From Rhypophila decipiens (Eukaryota > Ascomycota > Sordariomycetes > Sordariales > Naviculisporaceae), in contig MU858137.1 of assembly GCA_033297075.1 (NCBI GenBank), positions 92,078 to 156,077 on the forward strand: a stretch of 64,000 nucleotides of DNA. Reading direction: 5' to 3'. Shown piece after piece: positions 52,882 through 64,000 of this stretch (its first letter is position 1; every line of letters begins with the position of its first letter). Under the pieces are notes generated by a model. That model worked only from the letters and a program-made list of their open reading frames with translations, had not been told where the DNA came from and made no database searches. Made by a program: the position numbers and the translations under genes.

Positions 52882-55230
52882 ATGTCGCTCTACCACGAAG
52901 CAGCCTCCATCCTGACGGGGTCAGGCTCGTCGCCTAATGCCCACGCGGGAGGGAGCTTCAAGTCGAGGGTGTTCGGGAACAAGGAGCTTAAATCGCCGCC
53001 GGCGCAGGTGTACGCGCTCGCGTTGGAGTCGTGCAAATGGAGTGGCGTGTTGAAGGAGGTTGTTGAGAATTCGGGATTGCTGGGTGTTGAGCGGAAGGTA
53101 TGTTTTTCGTTTTTTCGTTTTTTATGGCTTACTTGAGTCGTTGATGATGTTGAACTCTGGTTGAGATGTATTGGAGCACCTCCTGATGCACTATATTTCA
53201 CTTTGCGTTACAACATTGAAGCCCACTATGTTGGTTTATACATCTCACTCACTCACTTGTACTTTCTAATGCCTTCTCATATACACAAGAGATACTAACC
53301 ACCATAATAGCTCACACCCCCCCTCTCAATCCTCCTAACGCACGACTTTTTAGTCTCAAAGTCAGGCATCGCCCTCCCTGCATCCCACGGCCTACGACAG
53401 TCGATAGAGCGGCACAAAGCCCGCCTGACCTCGGAATTCACCCGGGCCCGGCTCCGACGAAACTGCACCTCTCTCGCCGAGCTCCGGTCTAAGATCGAGC
53501 ACGAATACCGCACTTCATGCGGAATCACCATCCACCCCCGCTGGGTCCGCGTCAACACACTCAAATCCACCGTCGACGAGCAGCTGGAATCTACTTTCAA
53601 GGGGTGGGAGGTGTTGCCCTCTGTTTCTGAGCTCCTATCTTCCGCCTCCTCCTCTTCTGCAGAAAGAACTGAAGGCAAAGACAACAGACATAAGAAGATA
53701 TGTCTCGACGGGAATATACCAAACCTCATAGCGGTATCCCCACTCTCGGGGGTGGACTTGACCAAGACCGAAGCGTACAAATCCGGCAAGATCATCCTCC
53801 AGGATAAAGCGAGTTGTTTTCCCGCTTATTTACTTGATCCACATCCGGACTCTGAAGCAGGCGACGTAATTGACGCTTGCTCGGCGCCGGGAAACAAGAC
53901 CACCCACCTGGCGTCTATTCTTGCCGAGCGAGATCCCTCACTGCTTTCTAAAGGAAAAGGGGAAAAAAGGAGGAAGACGTCAAAAATATTCGCATTCGAA
54001 AAAGACCGTTTCCGGGCCAAGACGCTCGAGAAGATGGTCAACATTGCTGGCTCGGAGGGATTCACGGTTGTGAATCCCGGTGTGGATTTCTTGAGAGTGG
54101 ACCCGTTTGACGAGCGGTACAAGGACGTGGGCGCCTTGTTGTTGGATCCTAGCTGTAGCGGGAGTGGCATTGTCGGACGGGATGTTGCTCCGGAACTTTT
54201 CTTGCCTTCTCCTCCTGCTTCATCATCATCATCTGCTGGGAAGAAAGGAGGAGGAGGAGGGGCTGGCAAACGAAAACGAGACCCCCTCGATAACGGCAAC
54301 AACGAGACTACCAAGAAACCTACCCTCTCCTCCCAAGACCACCAACAAGGTAGTAGCAGTATCCCGATGGAAATAATAGACGACGACGGCAACTCCACCA
54401 CGCTCCAATCACCACAAGACCTCAAGGCACGAATCTCGGCCCTAGCAACCTTCCAACTTGACCTGCTGCTCCACGCATTCAAGTTTCCCCGCGCAAAGAG
54501 AATAACATACAGCACATGTTCCATCTACGCGGGCGAAAACGAGCATGTCGTCATCGCAGCGTTGCACTCGGAAATAGCCAAACAAGGCGGGTGGAAGATT
54601 CTCAAACGAGCCGACCAAGTACGTGGCATGCGCGAGTGGGATGTCAGGGGTTCTGTCGAGGCGTGTGAGGGCTGCGGGGGGGAAGAAGAAGCCCGAGAGA
54701 TAGCCGAGGGTTGTATACGCGCGTATAACAGGGATGATGGGCGTGGTGTGATGGGGTTCTTTGTTGCTGGGTTTGTGCGAGACACAACAACAACTGATGG
54801 GAAAAGTGGTGTGGATGAGGACGAAGGGCCATATGTACGAGATGATTTGGGGAGGATTGTGAGAGATGGGAATGGGATTCCTACGCTCAAGAGCACTGGT
54901 GGCAAGGCATTTGAGATGAATGATGATGATGATGATGATAGTAGTAGTGCCGAGGTATATGTGGCGGCTGAGAGTACAGCAGCAGAGGATGGGCCGTTCG
55001 TTAGAGACGAGGAGGGCAGGATTGTCAGGGATGCGATGGGCATGCCTACGCTCAAGGAGGGGGCTGTCTTGAAAAAGGCTGACATTCACGAGGGGGAGGA
55101 GAAGAAGAAGGGTAAGAAGAAAAAGAAGAAGAACAACAAGAAAAAAGGCACGGGAAATGGTGGTGAGAATAACAAGGACGAGGTTGAAGATGATGGGGCC
55201 GAGGATGAGTGGGATGGCTTCGGCGATTAG
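52882..55230 (+). CDS. rcm1: 25S rRNA (cytosine-C5) methyltransferase, NSUN5/Rcm1 type
   Basis: Two exons, 52882-53097 and 53311-55230, encode 711 residues. After MSLYHEAASILTGSG, the pre-catalytic part includes LTPPLSILLTHDFLVSKSG and HPRWVRVNTLKST. Rossmann-fold motifs follow: SAM-binding DACSAPGNKTTHLAS (about 259-273), LLLDPSCSGSGIVG (about 347-360) and ITYSTCSIYAGENEHVV (about 468-484). The Cys of TC and the Cys of PSCSG are the two catalytic cysteines of Nop2/Sun RNA m5C methyltransferases. A basic low-complexity insert lies between them. Yeast Rcm1 methylates C2278 of 25S rRNA in the nucleolus. The C-terminal ~130 residues are an extension with two copies of a VRD...GRIVRD...PTLK motif, then a poly-Lys stretch and an acidic end. 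It is convergent with ksr1, 141 bp away. Confidence 0.9.
54826..55056 (+). repeat. Two-copy 22-residue coding repeat in Rcm1 C-terminus
   Basis: 54826-54891 and 54991-55056 (offset 165 bp) each encode 22 residues of the form GP[YF]VRD..GRIVRD..G[IM]PTLK, with 16 of 22 identical. Each unit contains two VRDxxG sub-motifs. A D/S-rich linker lies between the copies. Confidence 0.85.
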
Positions 55231-55371
55231 GTGTGCCTTTTACATCAATACTGATGCTTGACCGTCCATAATCTGCCAGTATTTGGGTTTTATTTGATGC
55301 TTGCTTGCTGACCCTCATTAAATACTATGTGAACTAATATTATACAAAACGAATCAACCCCCAACTCCAGC

Positions 55372-56578
55372 TCAACTAGTCTTCTTGTAACCACTAGGAT
55401 GCCCATTCCTCCTCGCAAACCTCACAATCTGGGCATTCATCGACCTCAGCACAAAATAATAAACAACCGGAATAAACCACCCAAGCACGGTATCAAAAAA
55501 CCAGTTATTCCTAGGCGACCCCCCCATGATCCCGCACCGCATCAACCGTCCCAAGAAAGAAATAGTAACATAATACTCCCCCCTCTCCAGGCCCTCAATC
55601 GACCTCTGCGCCACCGTATCCGGCGTCTCAGGCGGCTCCTCCTTCTCCAGCTCGACGGTGATCTCGGGCTTGGTCTTGTTCTCCCGCTCAAACCCAGGCG
55701 AGGTGATGGTCGCCGGGTACACCACATGCACCTTGACAGGATGATCGGGATACAGACTCAGCTCCATAGCCAGCGTATCCGCCAACCCGCGCAACGCCCA
55801 CTTGGATGGCGTGTACGGCGCGTACCCCACCACCGCAAACAACGCCAGCACCGAAGCAGTAAAAATAACATGTTTCGGCTCTGCCTTGTTGCTGGGATCA
55901 GGTTTATTCTCCGGGCTGAGCCACTCTCTCAGAATAGCGCGCGACATCTCGGCAGCGCCAAAGTAATTCACGTCCATGTTTCGGCGCGCCGCGGCGAGCG
56001 CGTTGTCGTCTTCCACCCAGAGAAGGGGCGTCGACAGGCCGGCCACGCACCAGACGATGTCGGGTGCGGAGCCGCCGTTCCAGGCGATCGCCTCGGCGAT
56101 CACCGCGCCTGCGTAGTCGGGCTCGCTCACGTCGGCCGAGATGTATGTGAATTTTTGGGTGGAAGGGGATTTGGCGGCGGATTTTACTTTGAGGAGGGCT
56201 TCTTCGAGGCGGCCTACGTTGCGCGAGACGAGGATTATGTTGGCGCCTTTTTGGGACAGCTGGATTGAGGCGCTCAGGCCCATTCCTTCTGATGCGCCTG
56301 TTATGAGGACGGTCTTGCGAAAGGGGGTTGTTTGTTAGGTTTGCAGGTTGGTGGTAATAAGAGAGAGGTAAGTGACGACAGTTACGTACCTTCCCCTCTA
56401 CGGGCATGTGGTTCTTTGTGCTGCTGAAGAGTCCCATTGCTGCTGCTGCCGAGATGAGCGCGAGAGCTATGCCTATGAGGCCGGTTGTAAAGAGACTACT
56501 TGGGTTGAGCTTGCCGATTGACAGCGAGGAGGGAAAGAATGCGGTGAGGCGGTCTGGTAATATAGATGCGAAGTCCAT
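55372..56578 (-). CDS. ksr1: 3-ketodihydrosphingosine reductase (Tsc10/KDSR)
   Basis: Two exons, 56578-56390 and 56313-55372, encode 376 residues. A membrane segment at about 29-54 (SLFTTGLIGIALALISAAAA) precedes a short-chain dehydrogenase domain: NADPH motif TVLITGASEGMG (64-75), basic residue in VSRNVGRL, NMDVNYFGAAE, FTASVLALFAVVGYAPYTPSK (active-site Ser, Tyr and Lys, the last two about 230/234). The C-terminus has a hydrophobic stretch (FDTVLGWFIPVVYYFVL) and ends in KKTS, a dilysine KKxx form suited to ER retrieval. The enzyme reduces 3-ketodihydrosphingosine to dihydrosphingosine, the second step of sphingolipid synthesis, on the cytosolic ER face. The first exon ends at a GTACGT donor; the acceptor is GCAAG. 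It is divergent from sas10. Confidence 0.93.
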
Positions 56579-57174
56579 CTAGAAGACAGGATGTGTGTTC
56601 CCTTTTCTCTTCGTTCTTGCGCTGGTGTGTGGCACGGTACTGATAAAGTTGAGGCTCGAGGCTGCTTTCTGGTCCTCTATTTCATCTTCCCCTTGAAGCT
56701 CTGATCTCAGACTGCTCGGGTCAAGCTCTCATTGGTGGGGTCGGTAGAAGCTCCGACTGGACGTCCTTTCCGTGACTTACGTAGTACATGTATACTCAAT
56801 TGAGGTCGGTAATACGTGTTCCTTCCGTCATGATATGTTTTGTCGGATTACATGCCGTTTCATCTTATCTTGGGAAGAAAATAAAACACGCTCTCATTTA
56901 TGCTTAATATTTTATTGTCAATAAAGTCATCCCTACGGCTGCTTCCCCGTAAAGTTCAGTGGGGTGCTGAGCCTTGGCGCATCACAAAACAGGTGGGGCA
57001 GCAGCAGCGGCTCAGATTGAGTTATCGCCGCCGATAACCAAAAAAAGTTCTCCAACTTTCATCACCTACGGTAGGATCAGTTCGACCCACGACAACACCA
57101 TACGCATATCGCAGCTCAGCGCTCCGCAGGCATAGACACAACTCCTACCGACAGATCATTATCCAGCAGACAAA
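56579..57174. promoter_or_regulatory. Bidirectional promoter between ksr1 and sas10, with GATA palindrome
   Basis: 596 bp separate the two start codons. A 7-bp inverted repeat GTTATCG-CCGC-CGATAAC lies at 57021-57038, about 137 bp before the sas10 ATG, and presents two head-to-head GATAA sites. Fungal GATA factors (AreA/NIT2, SreA types) bind such cores; which one, if any, is inferred. Confidence 0.5.
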
Positions 57175-59215
57175 ATGGCCAAAAAAAGAAAGGCGCCGAG
57201 AAGCACCGAGCCCGCCGGGCCCAAGGAAGTCAACCCCAAGGACGCCCGCCTCACAATCCGGACCTACGAGGACGTCGCCGACGACCAGGACGAGTACTGG
57301 GCCAAAAAGGACCGCATCGACTTTGACGAGAGCGACGATGAACCGCGATCAAAGCGCCTCCGGCGCCAGGAGAAAGAAGATGCATTCTTAGAAGCCTCCG
57401 ACGAGGAAGTCTTTGCCGAGGACGATTCCGAGGAGGACGAGATTGATCAAGAGGAAGAGAAGGCGCCTGCGAAAAAATCAAAAGTGAAAGCTGCCAAGGG
57501 GAAGAAAGTAGAGTTTTCTGACGACGAGGTGGACGAGGGCGAGGATGAAGAGGGTGACGAGGGCTGGTGGGGTTCTTCGAAAAATGACTACTACGACGCT
57601 GATGAGATTGAGAATGAGGTTGATGCTTTGGTATGTCCTTGATGCATTCTTAAGTAAAGCCTTGTGGGCGTGCAGAGAGCAGCTTTACTGATCATTTACC
57701 ATGTATAGGAAGAAGAAGCAGAGGCCAAACGCCAACAGGCCAAGAAGCTGGCCCGGATGCAAGAGGATGATTTTGCTTTCGACGAGGGCGACTGGTTAAA
57801 TCCCAAGAAAAAGACGGAAGAGGAGCAAGATGTCATCACAGAGGTATTAAAAGAGGCCGAGGTGACGGAAGACATGGGCCCCGAGGAGCGGTACAAGATG
57901 CTGCAGGCACGGTATCCCGAGTTTGACTACCTCATAGACGAGTTCAGGGAACTTCAGCCCTTACTCCCTACATACCAAAAAGAGGCCCAAGGAAAGGCGG
58001 CCAAGTCCCTCGAGGTCGTCAGGTTCTGGGTGCTGGGCTGCTACATCGCTTCGCTCGCCAGCTACTTTGCCATCTTGACATCCCCTGCCAGAGACGGCGG
58101 TGATGGATCGGCCAAGACGATCAGCCCGGCGGAACTCCGAGACCACGAGGTCATGGAGATGCTCATGAGCTGTCGCGAAAAGTGGCTAAGGGTCAAATCT
58201 CTCAAGTCACTTAAGCCGGCCTCGTCAGACCTCGGCATGCTGTCACCGCCCGAAGAGGAGGATATCGAAATGTCGGATGCTGGCGAGTCAATTCCAGTCA
58301 AGAAGAGAGGAAAGAAATTGTCCAAGGCTGAGAAGAAGGCCAAGCAAGAGAGAGAGGCGGCCAAGGCGGCCAAGGCAGAAGCTGCTGCGAAATCGTTGGC
58401 AGACTTGTCTACTCTCCTCAAAAGCAGCAAGAAGGCGGCCAAGGCGGACAAGGTCGTTCGTGATGAAAGCGACGACGAAGACGACGACGACAAGTCCGAC
58501 TTTGGTGAGGAGGATGCATTGGATTCTCGCACTGCCAACCTCAAAGCCCAGCGCAAGAAGAGCTTGAAGTTTTACACTTCGCAGATTGTGCAAAAGGCCA
58601 GCCGTCGTGCGGATGCCGGGCGCGATGCTGGCGGTGATGCTGATATTCCGTACCGCGAACGATTCGTAAGTTTCTGGCCCCCCCACTCTAAATACAACAG
58701 TTCACTAACCCCCTCAAAAGAGAGACCGCCAAATGCGTCTAAACGCAGAAGCCGAGCGTCGTGGAAAGAAAGCCCAAGCAGGAACCGAACTAGGCGGTGG
58801 CGGTGACGACAGCGACGCCGAAGCAGAAGCAGCAGTAGCAAAACAAGTCCGCGGCGAAGAAGACGAGTACTACGACATGGTGGCCCACGCAGCATCCAAA
58901 AAGAAGGCGGCCAAGGAAGAGCGCTTCAAGGCCATTGCTGCCGCGCGCAAGGGCGAGCGCATCGTCGAGGAGCAGATTGTGGACAAGGACGGCAAGAGGC
59001 AGATCAGCTACCAGATCCAGAAGAACAAGGGACTCATGCCCCACCGCAAGAAGGAGGTGCGCAACCCGCGCGTCAAGAAGAGGATGAAGTACGAGGAGAA
59101 GCAGAAGAAGTTGAGGAGTGTCAAGGCTACGTATAAGGGTGGTGAGGGCAAGGGCGGATACCAGGGTGAGTTGAGCGGTATCAATACACGGGTTGTCAAG
59201 TCGGTGAAGCTTTAG
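57175..59215 (+). CDS. utp3: U3 snoRNP/SSU processome protein Sas10/Utp3
   Basis: Three exons, 57175-57630, 57709-58665 and 58721-59215, encode 635 residues. The N-terminus is strongly charged (MAKKRKAPRS..., then acidic blocks and WWGSSKNDYYDADEIE). The central Sas10/Utp3/C1D domain spans about 214-321 (ERYKMLQARYPEFDYLIDEF, LRDHEVMEMLMSCREKWL). Long Lys/Ala-rich helices and an acidic patch follow. The C-terminal Sas10 domain (about 564-635) has RQISYQIQKNKGLMPHRKKE and NPRVKKRMKYEEKQKKLRSV, and ends NTRVVKSVKL. Sas10/Utp3 is an essential nucleolar component of the 90S pre-ribosome, needed for early pre-18S cleavages and for exosome docking. Both introns (78 and 55 nt) fall between codons. 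Confidence 0.94.
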
Positions 59216-62200
59216 GGCTCCCGGGAGGTGGTGGTGGTGGCTGGTTATTTGGTTTAGGGGTGTGGACGTATTTACAGCTAGGTAGCTGCATGTAGCTGTA
59301 TTGCTTGCCTCTGTTGTACCTATCTTGCATTGTTGCCGCCGGACCAGACAAATTCTCTCGTGCTAGATCAGTAGCATATCATGGATATTTTCAACGGCAA
59401 GAAGTAAACAAACACTAAACACTATGTGGGAAAAGAGTTAATTCTCGAACTAACCAGGTACTTATGTCAAGGTTAAATATTTGATATGGGTGACAACATA
59501 TCCTTGCAAGTAACCGAAGCTCAAAGACAAAACAAGCCACCACCTTCGTGTACACTAGCAGAGCCAAGTATTTCTTCTCGCGTCTGAGAAAAAGGATACT
59601 GCTTGCATTCCAGCTTGTCGATATAAAGCCTGCTTGCTGTACGGTGTATACAAGTGTATGTAGACCGGGGAAAGAAAAAACAGAAATAAGGGGGAACAAA
59701 GCCAGATTTCTGAGCAAGACACCAAGAACAAAGTAGAACAGCAAGAGTTGGATCATATCATAATACAGCAAAGCTAATACCAAGCTTGTTATTGTGAAAA
59801 TGGCTTTTGGATAGTTACCTCATCCGTAACTTACCCAGGAAGAGGGAGGGAGGTATACCATGAGTAAGGAGGGGCCTACCTACTGATATGATATATCCAT
59901 TTGAGAACAGATTATACAGAAGTTTAGCCAAGTCAGGCGAACAAGGTATTGATAGTTTCGTCACCTTTCCTTGGGTAGGGTTGGTATACATACCTGCCGC
60001 ATGATACCTACTAGCTTAGGCAGGGAGGTAAATTATCTTTAAGAGCAGATATTTTGGCCATTTCATCGTGGGCATTTCTAGTTAGGTAGGCACCTCAGGT
60101 ACGCAGATATCTCTGAGACAGTGCTAGGGAAAGGGCAAGATAGGCTTTAGAGTTAAGAGGTAAGGCAGGCAGGCAGGCACAAGTCCTCCAAATGATGCAG
60201 CAAGTCTGAATCTGGCTCGATCTAGCGAGGGAGCGATATCTTGTGTGCATGGGATCGGTCCACAAGGATACAAGAGCCCATTTGTTTCTTGGATAAACCA
60301 GTGTGTGGTTTGCCCCCAGAGATAGGTGTAGGTTTTAAGTAGAAGTTCCGGGACTGGGCTTACTACGTCGCCTCCCTGACAGCTGGTTGTGACAGAAGCG
60401 ACTGTTGATAAATGCTGATGGGTACGCGATGTGAATGGGATCCCACGGTGCTCTTGATGAACACTGGAAAGTTGAAAAGAAGATGCCAGCACGTCGCCGA
60501 CAATACCTACCACCACGCCTTCTCTCTACTCCCTCCACCTTGCTCGTAGTAGTAGCATATCGATCCTCGGTGTACGGGGTACCTTGAAGTCTGCCGAGCG
60601 AAAAGAAAGAAAGTCTCCTCCAATGAGAAGCCAAGAGTGACACCCCAGGGTAGGAGGTCTAGACCCATCCATGCCTTGCAAGACTTCAAGTTATCAGTAC
60701 GCTACTGTCCATTGACCCAGCCAAGATTAGTGTTCGGTAGGTACGGATACTAGTAGTGAAGAGAGAGCCCCATGGCGTTTTTGCGACGTCTTGGCTGCAC
60801 GACGAGAGGAGCATGCCTCCAAACAGCTAACTGCCTCACTCTCTTCCCAACATTCGGCGAGAATTAAAGAATGCGGGGAAAAGGCACAGTTCGGGACAGA
60901 AAGGGAAAAGGGCAGAAGTAAAAGACTAGCGGCGGCAGCGGCTCAGCAACGGCAGGTATGGATGTGTAGACACATTCAGCATCCGGAAGACTGCTATAAT
61001 CAGGACGTACATAGTCGGTCCTGCCGTGTTTCCTCTCCCTCTTGGTGTGGTTTCTCTTCCGACTTTCTCCTTGCCCGCATGGTCCTGGCCAGGCAGTCAA
61101 ACTCGACAAGTTGCTAAAGAAAGCGGGGTACGAAAGCTACCTTACGTACTGCCGTAGTGAGTGAAAAGGGGAACAGAAGAAGAGAAGAGCAAAGAGCAGA
61201 TACCAAGAAACGATCCCATGATTGCAAGCGGATAGAGGACGGTATAGACTTACCGTCACCAGGGCAAGGGACTTGCTTAATGCAGGACTCGGACCTCGAT
61301 TTTAGACGAGCAAGCTCGCCCGCCCCCGCAATATGGTAGCATGGAAATCAAGTTGCGGCTCCTTTCAATATCCAGCACATCGACCCCGGGCACCTGCAGG
61401 TGTCCCATCTTTTGATTGCTTGGGCAGACTGACATAGTCATCCCGACCGCTACTGGCGGTTAAGGGGCCCTTCTTGCCTTCATTGCTCACTCTCTCCGGG
61501 ACCGGGTAAATCAAGGCAGGCAGATGACATTGGGTGGAAGCGGTCTAGGAAGCACCCTGAAAAGGTCAAAGAAAGAGGTGAGATAGAGGTCGCAGCGAGC
61601 GGGATGTGGCGTTCACCACGTGTAGTCAAACTGCTGGGCTCACTTGCCCAACATTTTGATTTCCCAAATTCCCACATCTTTGCTTGGCCTGGCAGAAATG
61701 GGGTCCCGGTGACACGCCGCATTTATTGGGCAGCATGGGCATTGGGGGAACAGTGAATGGAAAGGTGGGTGTGGGGGACTCAGGGAGCCAAGCTTTCACC
61801 GCCGTTGTCGTGCAAGACGTCGGAGGTGGTTCTGTGTGAGAGGTTTATGTCGAGAACTGGTCATGACCAGGGCAAGTGAAAGGCGGGCTACCCCCCTCAA
61901 CTTGAAGCAGGGGCCAAAAAAAGCCAATAGACACTGCTTGAGAGAGCAGCAAGCTCGGCACAATGTTTGCTGTGAGGAAGGGTACAACCACAGAAAAGAC
62001 AAGGTGAAATGCCATCAGATAATGGCTCTCACCAGTTGTGGATGTCGAGGTCCTCGTCCCAAGACAAGTGCGCGATATCCTCAAATGATCTCCGACAACC
62101 AGGGGGGCCCCCGTTCTTGCAGCGCGGGAGGACGCGGTGCTCCAAGAAGATTTCGAGAAGCAGAATATGTACCTTGTTCGCTCATCGCTCTAACGGCCTG

Positions 62201-64000
62201 ACCTGCATAATGTTTCTCGCGAGACAGAAGTTGAGGCCGCCACAGAGTGTTGAGCCCTGCTCACGACGAGATCGTCGACAGAGGCGGGATAAGCACATGT
62301 GCTGTGAAGCAACAGGTAGCAGGATTCGGACACCGATGTGGGAATTTTTGCGTCCAACTTTTGATTCTGGTCCTCGGGATAAAATTGAAGAATGAAGGAG
62401 AGTGGAACGGCCGTTCTGTCGTGATTTAATGACGCGCTATCGAGGACACCCATGGATGAGGCTGAGGTGTGCACTCCGCCCCAATCAACTGTCAGGGAAC
62501 TGCAGCACCATTCTTTCAGAGCCAGCCAGTCACCGCCGTCCAACAGTCCACACTAAACTATTCCCGAGCCATGGAGAATCGGTCGCATGGTTTCTGATGT
62601 TTCCTGAGTGGCCGCGCCGGCATTGGTCCCATTTGTTGCAAGAGTCTGCTGTGAGGACGTTGGGAGCTTCCTTTCTCGTCGCTTTCGTCATCTCGGTGCG
62701 GCAAGTTAAGGGGTATATGGGATACGTCCCGTTGCACTGCACCGCGGCACGACAAGCTCCTTTCCTACCGTCTTCCTTGATCCGTACATGGCCGCGCAAG
62801 ATGACGGAGGATTGGTTCTGCTTCTTTCCACGCTTTCCGCAGACGCTGTCGTGTTTCTGGCATCTGGACAGCATGGATGGCAGACGGGGTAATTCGGCAT
62901 GATGTTGGTATGGAATACGCACGAGATGTTGAGAGACGAAGTGGCCCAAGTGGGAGCTGTTGAGTGGCTGATAACGGATGACGGACATGCAGGGTACAGC
63001 AAGTTCCCACTCCCGGCACGGAGAAGAGCCCCATCGTTGATCAGCCTCATCGGACACTAGTAGGTGACATTCACATCGCTGATATTTCGGCGGTCAGCCC
63101 TTTACGAGTTCCGGTACGACTGTTGTAGCCTGTCTGATACCAGCGTTGTCTGCCAATTTGGACCTTGTGGGAGTGAGAGAGATGATTCCAGGTTGCATCC
63201 GGTAATCCTGTCAGAATATTGTTGGCAACAACTGCCGCTGTAGAACTAGACCTCGACAGCGAGCAGCCCGAGTTGTCGAAATGTAATTGTCCCCAAATGG
63301 GACAGACATTCTTTCTGGCAAGCAGAGAGAAAATCGCTCCACTTGGGCTGCTGCATTGTCAGTTGGGCAGTCCAACTGGTGACTGATCCGTATGCGTTGA
63401 ACCTGGGGGCCACTCAATGCAATTGCTGTTGGTCGATGCTACCTCCTGTTATCTGCATTAGCAATGAGAACTCTTTCTGATTCTTTCGTTTCTGAGACCA
63501 TGTCTGGCCGCGTCATTCAGAACTCAGTAACAGAGATGGTCGTGTTCGGATCGTGAGGGTATCAAAAAGACAGAACAAAAGGGTGGAAGAGGTCACCAAA
63601 AGATGTGGAGGCGCTCATGTATCTCTGATTGGCTGTTGGGGGGCGGGAAGGATCAGAACAGTGCGGAAGATCACTGGTCTTGGCTAGGTCTTGGCTCTTG
63701 ACAAGCTGGCCCATCGAAGGTGAAGTTTTGAAACGAACCTTTTCCACTCATTGCGCAATGCCAACGCCTATCATTGACCGGGGTGGGACTCAGCCCAGCA
63801 CTGTGGACCACGGTGGATAGGAATATCTCCTGCATGGGAAAGGCCGGTTGTCAAGCTCGGGACAGGATACGGGGTACTGTACGGGGTACAGTTTTCTTCG
63901 TACAAGGCATCCGTATTTCGATCTCCTCATTCCTCAAATAAAGCTTCGCCTGGGGCCCAAGGCAAGAGCGGAAGCTGCAACACAGTTGTGCATCTTCTTT
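59216..64000. other. 4.8 kb right end without recognised gene
   Basis: This holds the sas10 3' flank, then sequence with only short, overlapping frames on both strands. A small GGCA microsatellite occurs near 60165-60180. No tRNA, 5S rRNA, transposase or domain-like frame was recognised. Confidence 0.5.

Noticed and set aside
55399..56268. 289-codon plus-strand frame opposite ksr1
   Set aside because: It is antisense to a clear short-chain dehydrogenase; the His/Pro/Arg-rich composition is typical of a shadow.
1..64000. CRISPR arrays, prophage, secondary-metabolite cluster, defence island
   Set aside because: None of the needed signatures (regular spaced repeats, PKS/NRPS modules, phage structural genes, NLR genes) is visible; all recognised genes are housekeeping or secreted-protein families.

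Overview
This window looks like nuclear chromosomal DNA from a filamentous ascomycete (Pezizomycotina, most like a Sordariomycete). The evidence is short GT-AG introns of about 45-210 nt, GC-rich coding regions with AT-richer spacers, an intact Hat1 / Ctk3 / Cdc4-FBXW7 / midasin gene set, a DUF1996-WSC secreted protein, and tRNA genes scattered singly between protein genes. The species cannot be named from sequence alone. The window opens inside a gene and contains one 10-N assembly gap at 802-811.

Layout: 1-1353 holds the 3' part of a parvulin prolyl isomerase (pin4), split by an unusually long intron that carries the gap and G/C homopolymers. 1954-3908 holds a divergent pair of cytosolic small-subunit ribosomal protein genes (rps12 on minus, rps22 on plus). 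4704-6691 holds a membrane-anchored GT90/CAP10-like glycosyltransferase. 6692-8655 is a spacer with a ~300 bp near-palindromic MITE-like element whose arms differ almost only by transitions. 8656-23685 is one uninterrupted 15 kb reading frame for midasin (mdn1), head-to-head with the mitochondrial ribosomal protein bL12m gene (24226-24909). Then come ctk3 (minus), hat1 (minus), a ZIP9/Atx2-like metal transporter (plus), a Cdc4/FBXW7-type F-box/WD40 gene (plus), and the pyruvate dehydrogenase E1-alpha gene (plus). After a ~7.8 kb gene-poor stretch with a minus-strand tRNA-Thr(UGU), a secreted DUF1996-WSC protein gene (49241-51145) follows. The right part has tRNA-Trp(CCA), an NSUN5/Rcm1 25S rRNA methyltransferase, 3-ketodihydrosphingosine reductase, and the SSU-processome factor Sas10/Utp3. 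The last 4.8 kb shows no recognisable gene.

Functionally, six of the fourteen protein genes serve ribosomes: rps12, rps22, mdn1 (pre-60S remodelling), mrpl12 (mitoribosome), rcm1 (25S m5C) and sas10 (pre-18S processing). Two pairs or singletons among them share notable promoter features: a TTAGGG-type motif upstream of rps12/rps22 and a two-unit telomere-like repeat upstream of rcm1. I see no biosynthetic cluster, CRISPR, prophage or defence-like locus. The most unusual items are the His-rich, dibasic-flanked tail of the DUF1996-WSC protein, the repeated 22-residue motif in the Rcm1 C-terminal extension, the 73-nt intron in tRNA-Thr, and the MITE-like palindrome.
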